Shown one piece after another: positions 56,445-64,000 of a DNA stretch of 64,000 bases; positions within the stretch are counted from its first letter, which is position 1, and every line of letters begins with the position of its first letter. Origin of the DNA: Sipunculus nudus (Eukaryota > Annelida > Sipuncula > Golfingiida > Sipunculidae); assembly GCA_026874595.1 (NCBI GenBank), contig CM049310.1, forward strand, positions 37,463,558 to 37,527,557, written 5' to 3'. Below the pieces are notes generated by a model. That model did not search any database, had not been told where the DNA came from, and saw only the letters and a program-made list of their open reading frames with translations. The position numbers and the translations under genes were made by a program.

Positions 56445-56849
56445 CTGTAAAAATATATGCAATATGGTTTATGCAAAAGCCATACAATGCCTGGTTAAAT
56501 ACCTACAAAACAGTTTTCTGTTCTCATGTCTTTATGATTTTTTTATTTTAAATATAACCTCTGTAAGAAAACAAGTATGATTCCTGGCTGAATCTATTTA
56601 AAAAAAACATACACAATTTGGTGTAATTGATAAGACTATTATGTTTTTACTTTTTTTCATCGAAAGCTTTGTATCATTAATTATCCGACATAACCATAAC
56701 GCAAAAAAAAACGCATATACAACCATAGATATTTAGAATTTATAGTTATATATAGATATACAGTTTTGTGAATCAGCATTTCGCATTAGCATAAGAGTTT
56801 ACTTTAAAATTAAAAGTATTTCAGGCTTTCTAATTAGCTGCGGTCTCAC

Positions 56850-56945
56850 CATCGTTGCCGTCTCTCCGCATGCGGGTGGTTTACAGATTTACACCGAGCG
56901 ATCTCTGACGGATGCCGGAGGACGCGGTACTTCTGGTTCATCAGC
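56850..56945 (-). CDS. GT7 copy E exon 5
   Basis: 96 bases, acceptor TTTTAG, donor GATG|GTGAGA. LMNQKYRVLRHPSEIARCKS: the first Tyr is changed to His and the second to Cys relative to copy D. It ends in TG (copy D ends in AG), which with the first A of E6 makes a stop codon. Confidence 0.85.
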
Positions 56946-57301
56946 CTAAAATATCAACATTAAATTTAATGATTCAATCGCTCCATATAAGTTCAGGGTA
57001 AGGAGCAAGTTTATAAAACTTGGCACAAAGACAATTTCAGAGACCTAACAGAGAATCGAGGTCATGGATAAACAAGCGCTATAATGCCGAGCAGTTCGTT
57101 TAAGATTCGAGAATAATATTGTAAAATATCAGCAAAGAAACAAAACGCGAGAATAAAACATGCAGGAAATAATGAACGTGAGCAGGAAATAAAGAATATT
57201 AACCTTGCATAAAACATGAAGTAATTTAAAAAAAACTAGGTAAAACACGATAAATTGCTCTTTATGACACCAAAAAGTTTCCATAATTTTGTCCGTCTCA
57301 C

Positions 57302-57421
57302 CTGCTCAAGACATCATCCTCCCCACCCCATCCAAAGTAGGCGTTAGAGAAACCATTGATTATGTGAAACTATTCTTCCGTGAAGGCGGTTGCACCTCCA
57401 ATCAAATTGTAATACAGACGC
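57302..57421 (-). pseudogene. GT7 copy E exon 4, TAG and one-codon deletion
   Basis: 120 bases. Acceptor TTTCAG, donor CAG|GTGAGA. LYYNLIGGATAFTEE is followed by TAG, then FHIINGFSNAYFGWGGEDDV. The TAG is one C-to-T change from the CAG of copy D. The missing codon removes part of the DDDLF end of the motif. Confidence 0.9.
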
Positions 57422-58796
57422 CTGAAATACATTAAAGATTATCAGGCTGGGTCTACAATGTCATTTTATGTCTTATTTTGTCAGCGATTATATAAAGCAT
57501 TGAGACAACGTCCGATATTCCCAAACCTCATTATGATAACGTCCCACTCTCACAATACGTCCTAACTTTGACAATATAATCCGCTGTTTTACATGGCCTG
57601 TATACCTGTAGACCGGAAGTCATATGAACAACAGCTACATACTAACAGCAAATAATATATATTTTGACGCAGCACTTAGTCTGTATGAATCTCATAGGCG
57701 TAGGATAAAGCAAAAACTTTATCATTGTCAGGAGCGCCCTGTATTGCAATTGTTTATATACAAGAAAACACGACATATTCAGCCATTGCCTCAACACACA
57801 TAGTTAAAAAGCAATAATACACCAGAGCGGAACGGTTTATGTCATCTAGCATCAAATTTAACATCAAGTTCAATAAAACTGAGTGATAGGCGAGACAACC
57901 GATTTGATCAGAACCTGCCTGAACCCATTTCTATTCCATTTGGATCCACTTTCTTTTTTTAATTCATACCATGATATTTTTTCCTGGTTCATACCACTCC
58001 ATCTTAAACACGTGAGAAGTACAGGGGTAATGTTATAAAGTTTTATTCCTCGAGAAAGCCTCCAATAAATCTTGTATAACCTAAACGTTGACGACAAGCC
58101 CATATCTGCTTGACTTTATACGTTTCTTTTGAATATATGAACTTCAACCGGTGTTAAAAGCACTGCAGGGCATTTTAATCCTCTGTATCTCCGATGGACA
58201 AGACCAAATAAAATATTTTACCGTGCCCTATCTGGTTTCACAACATTATTTATAATATGCACAGTTTGGCCTACATCAATATTTATACGTGTCTTGGCTA
58301 TATATCGGCTCTGACCTACGTTAACTCAGCACTTTAATGATAAACAATGCCGTCATACTAAAGGACCTTTCCAACGATGTTCTATTGGCTGACAAGTTTG
58401 TATGACATTCCAGGTGTATACCATGGATGTAAACAAGCCTATCGAAGTTTTTATGGGAGACAAATTAAATGGCCAGACAGTTACTCATTCAAGATGCATT
58501 CTATAAAATCAACTTATGCAAATTACTTTTGACAAGTTACTCATTCAAAAATGACATTCTCTTAAGTGTTTTATTGTATTTAATTGTACTTTTAGGATTA
58601 AATGTGATATCGAGTACAGCTCTCCTTTCCGTACATCAAATTATAACACTTAGAGGAAGAATATACACAAAACATATGGTTAACTCAAGAAACTTTTCCG
58701 AATGAATATGATACAAATATTTTGCTTATAGAGTATATGGAATTCCTGGACATGTGGCTGCACTGTCCTTTCATTTGGACAAACAATAACACATAC

Positions 58797-58984
58797 GTAT
58801 AATTCCACTTGCTGCTCACTGCTGATACATGGCGAGGATGATCGGAACACGTGTAGTTGATTTTATTATCCTCCGGCAGCTCATCAATGTCGTGTAAAAT
58901 ATAGCAGTCGTAGCGCCCCCTGGCGGTAATCTCTATAAACCCGGCATTGTAAAGCAGGCCTTTGTTAAACATTTCCCTTTTCGT
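58797..58984 (-). CDS. GT7 copy E exon 3 (DxD metal site), intact
   Basis: 188 bases, acceptor TTTAAG, donor AC|GTATGT. It encodes TKREMFNKGLLYNAGFIEI, ILHDIDELPEDNKINYTC and HPRHVSAVSSKWNY. The metal motif is preserved. Confidence 0.9.
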
Positions 58985-59054
58985 CTTAAACACAGAAAGT
59001 TACGACTCATCCTTAAATCATGTTCGTTATCGGGGGATCATTTTTTCTTAAAGT

Positions 59055-59540
59055 TCCAATTCTATTTGATCCCTGATGTCCACATATTCACAATTAAAGG
59101 ACAAGTATATTTGGTGTTATAGAATAAAAAATAATTAACTCAGTTTGTAATAAAATACCGCTTGTGTATAGCTTGTAAAAACGCATAATGAGTGTTCGTA
59201 TAACATAAAGATGTGACCGTCGTTCTCAACGACTAAAACTATATATGAGCCACAACCAACCTGTTCTATAAGAAATATTGTGTAGTCAAGCTTTTGTTCT
59301 ATTTAATCTCTGATGTCCACATATTCACAATTAAAATACAAGTGTATTTGGCGTTATAGAATATAAAATAATTAACTCAGTTTGTCATAAAATACCGCTT
59401 GTGTATAGCTTGTAAAAAGGAAAAAAGAGTGTTTGTATAACATAAAGGTGTGCAGTCGTTCTCAACAAGTAAAACTATTTATGAGACACAACCAACCTGT
59501 TCTATAAGAAATATTGTGTAGTCAAGCTTCTGTCGCTGTA
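59055..59540. repeat. Tandem duplication of a 240-bp unit containing the 3' end of exon 2
   Basis: The unit 59055-59297 is repeated at 59298-59540. Each has TCTATTT-ATC-CTGATGTCCACATA, GTTATAGAATA, ACCGCTTGTGTATAGCTTG and the ACCAACCTGTTCTATAAG of the E2 donor. The first unit therefore carries an orphan E2 end and splice donor (59255-59297) inside the E2-E3 intron of copy E. Confidence 0.9.
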
Positions 59541-59726
59541 GAAAAGGATGCATATGGTTTGAGAAAATCCCGAGGTTTCGTTCCCGATCGCGGTAACTTA
59601 CCGAAATGGCCACACGTTGGTGCGCCCTGCAGTTAGGTTGTCTCCATGGCCCACCAAAAATGTCAGGAAACTTGTCATGTAGCATATTCAGATTAAAATC
59701 CTGCTCAACCACTTTTATCGCACCTC
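59497..59726 (-). CDS. GT7 copy E exon 2, intact
   Basis: 230 bases, acceptor TTTACAG, donor CAG|GTTGGT. IKVVEQDFNLNMLHDKF, then WRQPNCRAHQRVAISVSYR, ending DYTIFLIEQ. The frame is open, with no A-run problem (AATATGC at that position). Confidence 0.9.
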
Positions 59727-60231
59727 CTGTAAAGAGTCTACATAATATGTATTTTAAAATATTGTTTATATGCAACAAATGTCTCTAAACTGTCCCATGA
59801 ATGATTGTTTATGCTAACTTTTTCGTTTCCAAAGAATTCTATTTCAAGAGACCCTGTATATTAACCATATTCGCTTCAATGAAAAGTGTCCACTATTGCT
59901 TGGGTATGGAATATTGTTTGACATGCTTGTCGTGTCTCACAAATAATGATGGCCCCGATCTTTTGAGAAAACAATTTCTAGATATAACATTATCAATATA
60001 TATGTTTATGATAATTTAAATATTCGAAAGGTCACAAAAGTATAATATATAAAATAAATGTAATGCTATTTTAATCTTTGCTTCATCTTTAAAGGAATGT
60101 ATCATTCGCTTTACATTTCAGTTAATTTGTAAAATAAATTTGTTAAGAGCTTGAGTTTATTGTAATTTTATACACGCACAAAAACACCAATTCCATTAAA
60201 TATTCTTTTTAATTAACAAGTAAAAATTATT

Positions 60232-60815
60232 TAGGTCTTGGCTGCAATATAATCAGTTTTTGTGGTGTTTTTTACCTGCCTTTTCAAGACTGAAAAAAAA
60301 GTTTGTTTAGGGATTATATTACATATTCCTCAGTAGAACTCACATAGTTGAAACTAATGAGGACAATTTACCTCCTACTATCTTTACAGCAACGAGTACT
60401 TTAACTTAAAAAGTGCCACTTGACAAGTATCCCAGCTTTATCCTATGTCTACGAAACTGCGCTCTTTTCCGTCTTGGCAGTGCGAAAGCCATTTAAAATG
60501 ATAACACAAGTTAAAGTTACAGTCACCTACAGAGAACAGATGTAGCCATGCAGTTTCTGTTAGCAGATCATCCTGGTACTGTCACCCATATATTGTCCAA
60601 TATGTGGGACCTGAAACAATTATAGTTAAGAGGTTATAGTCTCTATAGATAAAATATCATGGCTAGATACCTTGGCTGTCACTGAAAAGAAAAAAAACTG
60701 TCTCAAGTTTGGATTTCAAGCAATTAACATTATACATTGGAAAGTATGTTTTCATTGTACAGTTAATAAACTACTTGTAAATTTAATACACACACACACA
60801 CACGCACACACACAC

Positions 60816-60896
<81 letters not shown>

Positions 60897-63800
60897 GGTC
60901 TAGCGTTTCTTTAAAAAATATAAAGAATTATTAGGAGGTGCAAATATTTCGCTTATCTCCGGACCGTACTTGTCTGTACCGGTCCAAACGGCTTAATCCA
61001 ATTTTAAAAGTTTAAGCTAAACATATGACTTTATGGAATTAATTTCAACATACAAATATTGATATGAACAAGGTTCAATTAACCTCTCAAAGTAAACGGC
61101 AACGGCAAAAGTAAAATTATATTACTTGTTATATTATGTTGTTTGTTCTCTGAATAACAGTAAAGGGTCATTTTGTGTCATTAATGTATTGATATGTTCA
61201 GCATTAATATGATAATGTCCTGCTGCGTTTCAGAATGTTGATGCTTGTCCTCTGTATTACTGTGTATCAAAGAATAATAACAACAACTTCTAAACATTAA
61301 ATACATACAACAAAATATACTCTATATGTCGTATCATTAACATTAGATAAATACGTGTTCTATTTTAAAATTTGACTTAAACCACTCCATCACTATTCAT
61401 CTGATATCAAACTGCATCTATCCCCGTCCAGCTAATTCTTTGAACCCGCTCACCTCACCCTGCACAATTTTGCTTATATTTGGTATATATTGCCCCGCAC
61501 AGTAACACAAAATATTCCACTATTGTCATTAAAAAAATCAAAGCCAGGTCTTGCGATTCACGTATAGATTATAATATAACATTTATTGCACGGTTTGCTG
61601 TGTATGTGATATTCGGTTCTATTAGTATTTGAACAAATATATGTAATAAAAAAATTATGCAGAATAAAAGCAGAATAAAACTACAATTTTAATTTACTTT
61701 TAATGATATTTTATCATATGGGCCGGACCTCTTGGACCCGTCCACCTACTAAATCGCACCACCTACAGCCGGACCGGAAAAGGACCCGACCGCTTATCTA
61801 ATGGTCCCCACCTCTATATTCCAGTAGACTAGTGTGCTTGGTCCACGCCCCATTTTCTGCACTTCCTCATAAAACAATTATTTTGCTACTTGTATTGTCT
61901 TATTACTACTATAGGCTCTATACACCATACTGATAGGTATTCAAAAATAAATCAAAATAGAAATCTGCATTCCACGGAATACAAGTCTCCGCCATATGTG
62001 CATTCAATTATTCGGCCCATATTCCAAAATTCATTCGACATAATTGACTGAACGTTTGTCAATATTCCTCGATGACGTTCCGTAGACCGGATCATGTGCC
62101 CGTTCCACCCCAAAATATAATCGGCCTTCTTTAGCCCTTTGTAAAAAATCACGTTTCATGAGATCCCCTTCATAATTGCGTGAGTTATGTTGTGAAAAAC
62201 ATGAAAGCATACCCTCCTGGCCTAGGCGTCAAAACAAAACTATGTAGAGTGCAGAATGTAGAGTACATGCTTCCATTATACCGTAAAAATCATGTACTTC
62301 CGGACAGAGGTCTTCAAAACTAATACTGGATCAAAATGACAGAGATTATCAAATGTGAGGGTATGTTTACTTCCCTACATGAGCTGACTAAATGAATACA
62401 TTTCATTAATATATGCAAAGTAAAACTTTTGGTATATAGACATGAAGAGAACCATTTGATTTTTTTTTCTTTAGGGCTCCGTCGCACTTTTATCTATCCG
62501 CATACTGGTTAATATATTAATGAGCTCTTGATCTATTAAATTAATCAAACTGCACTTTAATAATAACATACACCCAGTCATACAGATATTCATATATACA
62601 CACAGACAAGCTGAATCCATGCACAAGCACACACATATGGGCACACTCATAAAAAAGTGCGTTTTCTACCATATGCTTAAACATGTTGTTGTGGCATGTA
62701 ACACCATAAAGAAGAAGATGAAACTGCTTTGGTAACAAATCAGGAAAATAAAGGCTTGGTTATGTTGTCAGATTTTAATTTAATTTTACAGGTAACTTCA
62801 ATAAAAAGAAGTACAAGACAACAAAAACAGCTGCGAAGTGTAAGAAAAGCAAAATGAAAGGCAAATCGGATGTTGTTCTGATTTGCATCTTGCATGGTTG
62901 TAACAACTCGATCAGCTCTACAAGATAAAAGTTTTGATAGGATTTAATACTTATAGAGTATTCACGACAGCATTGAGGCATATCCTCTGTTGCCATATCT
63001 ATCAATTCCTCTATGCTAAATTTGAATACAGCAAACGTGTTTGATAGGATCAAACGTTGCACCTGTAAAATTCTAGTTGGTACGTTCCTTTTGTTTGCAG
63101 CTGTGTATGATGCAAGGCAGGCAACATCCGAATAGCTTTAAGTTTGTCTTTTCCGGCACTTACTCCGTAGCGGTTTCATTGGCAACTATTAAAAGATTAT
63201 GATGATTAATAACTTCTTTTGGCTGTTTTATTCGCGTGTCTAACACAATTCTAGATCAAACTTTACTACACAAGGCCGTATAGGTTATGTGTTTTTTTTC
63301 TGGATGTGTAAATCTATATATACATACATACATACATACATATATAATTCATGGTATATCTGTGTTGGTTTGAAGTCGAAGTGTGTGTGTGTTGGGGGAG
63401 GCCGCGTGTGTGACTATGAGTGAATGCAGTGATATGTCATTAAAGATAAAGACATCAACCCTTGTTATCCATTATACTATATAGAACATAGGATTGGACT
63501 TCAGCGCGAAGACTGAATATAGTAGCAGTTTTCTTGTAATCTGCTTGTATATTGTTGCTATTGTACTTTACATATAGTTTAATCATTTTTTTCATTTTGT
63601 GATTTAATACCACTTATGAGACTATTCGGTGTATAGCATTTCCTAGACTACGGGAATATTGCTGTATATAGAAGTCTGTAACCCTAAAGCTGCTTATTGA
63701 TTGAAGAAAACAACCAGCATGGCATATAGAGATTACAAATATTGAAAGGAAAACCCAGGTCGCAACGCATTGTTCTTTTTGTACTTTAGATTAAGAATAA

Positions 63801-64000
63801 AATATTTGCATAACAAGTGATAAACCACTTGATCCTTTATGTCAATTATGATCGATTGTAATAAACAATGAATACAGTTTTTATTCTGACAAAATATCGT
63901 TACATTTATTCAAAATGATCTTTTGGTCCTTTGTGAACGGCTGACCAGACAGCTCTGAATTGATCTTTTTAATGTTAATTGTTTTTGTTTGTTTTATTTT
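60232..64000. repeat. Segmental duplication block, partner 22992-26960
   Basis: Upstream region of copy E, collinear with that of copy B. It contains a CA/TA microsatellite (60788-60893), the GGACCG-bounded segment (60.95-61.80 kb, one copy of the unit that is doubled in B) and flank F1 (62.5 kb onward). No gene seen. The open stretches at 62541-62738 and 62775-63062 are not conserved in the partner. Confidence 0.85.
60788..60893. repeat. Compound (CA)n-(TA)n microsatellite
   Basis: CA/CG units followed by a TA run, longer than its partner at 23525-23571. Confidence 0.95.

Larger units (their letters stand above)
1..59726 (-). other. Tandem array of five GT7 (beta-1,4-galactosyltransferase-like) gene copies
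   Basis: Five sets of homologous minus-strand exons occur head-to-tail. The same exon types recur in the same order with the same splice phases. E2 is at 539, 20791, 32608, 46502 and 59497; E3 is at 129, 20328, 32138, 46110 and 58797. Non-coding sequence between the exons also matches between copies, so whole genomic segments were duplicated rather than retroposed. The family is recognised from the block containing RVAILVTYR, the DID metal motif followed by ELPEDD, and GWGGEDDD, all hallmarks of GT7 enzymes. Donor sugar and acceptor cannot be told from sequence alone. Copies B and E are closest to each other, and copies C and D share several features. Confidence 0.9.
56066..59726 (-). pseudogene. 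GT7 copy E, exons 2-6, two nonsense codons
   Basis: Exons: E2 59497-59726, E3 58797-58984, E4 57302-57421, E5 56850-56945, E6 56066-56444. Splice sites and phases are all intact, and E2 and E3 are open. E4 has TAG where copy D has CAG (after FTEE) and a one-codon loss in the key motif (GWGGEDDVL for GWGGEDDDLF). The E5-E6 junction joins TG to A, giving TGA. E6 is open and encodes a longer C-terminal tail than copy D. E1 is not in the window; by analogy with B it should lie 2-3 kb beyond the right edge. It is the copy with the cleanest splicing after D, but could not encode a full enzyme. Confidence 0.85.

Noticed and set aside
26500-63345. CRISPR-like short repeats
   Set aside because: The short repeats (CATA, CTAT, 20-bp triple) have no regular unique spacers; they are ordinary microsatellites in eukaryotic DNA.

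Overview
This is a 64-kb stretch of AT-rich animal genomic DNA. It has split coding exons with GT-AG introns, long TA, CT and TTA microsatellites, a broken Tc1/mariner-type transposase and a degraded Ty3/gypsy-like retroelement. The style suggests a marine invertebrate, probably a lophotrochozoan such as a mollusc, but nothing here fixes the species. No bacterial operons, CRISPR array, tRNA or rRNA were seen.

The backbone is a tandem array of five copies (named A to E from left to right) of one gene, all on the minus strand. The gene encodes a glycosyltransferase of family GT7 (beta-1,4-galactosyltransferase or beta-1,4-N-acetylgalactosaminyl/glucosaminyltransferase type), a short type II Golgi membrane enzyme. 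The inferred gene has six exons: E1 (cytoplasmic tail and membrane anchor), E2 (start of the catalytic domain), E3 (DxD metal site), E4 (GWGGEDDD acceptor/metal motif), E5 and E6 (C-terminus). Splice phases are 1, 0, 2, 2, 2.

Layout: copy A has E3 and E2 at 129-768 and runs off the left edge. Copy B has E6-E2 at 17.5-21.0 kb, copy C has E6, E3 and E2 at 31.5-32.8 kb, copy D has all of E6-E2 at 42.8-46.7 kb, and copy E has E6-E2 at 56.1-59.7 kb. Candidate first exons lie upstream, at higher coordinates, in three sequence classes. Alpha is at 10.0 and 34.3 kb, beta at 13.6, 36.4 and 36.7 kb, and gamma at 29.2 and 53.1 kb. The E1 of copy E should lie beyond the right edge.

Every copy carries at least one disabling change as written. 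Copy D is the exception in degree: six exons, compatible phases and all key motifs, spoiled only by one extra base in an A-run of E2. Copy C has an extra base in the same run. Copies A, B, C and E have several lesions each (frameshifts, nonsense codons, lost splice sites, missing exons).

Between the genes are repeated non-coding blocks shared by copies B-E, microsatellites, and transposon insertions that can be dated relative to the duplications. Copies B and E are close sisters, since 20.0-21.5/23.0-27.0 kb matches 58.4-64.0 kb. The left 17 kb also holds the gypsy-like relic (about 2.4-4.5 kb) and the transposase pseudogene (7.8-9.0 kb). All comparisons were made by eye, so no identity percentages are given.
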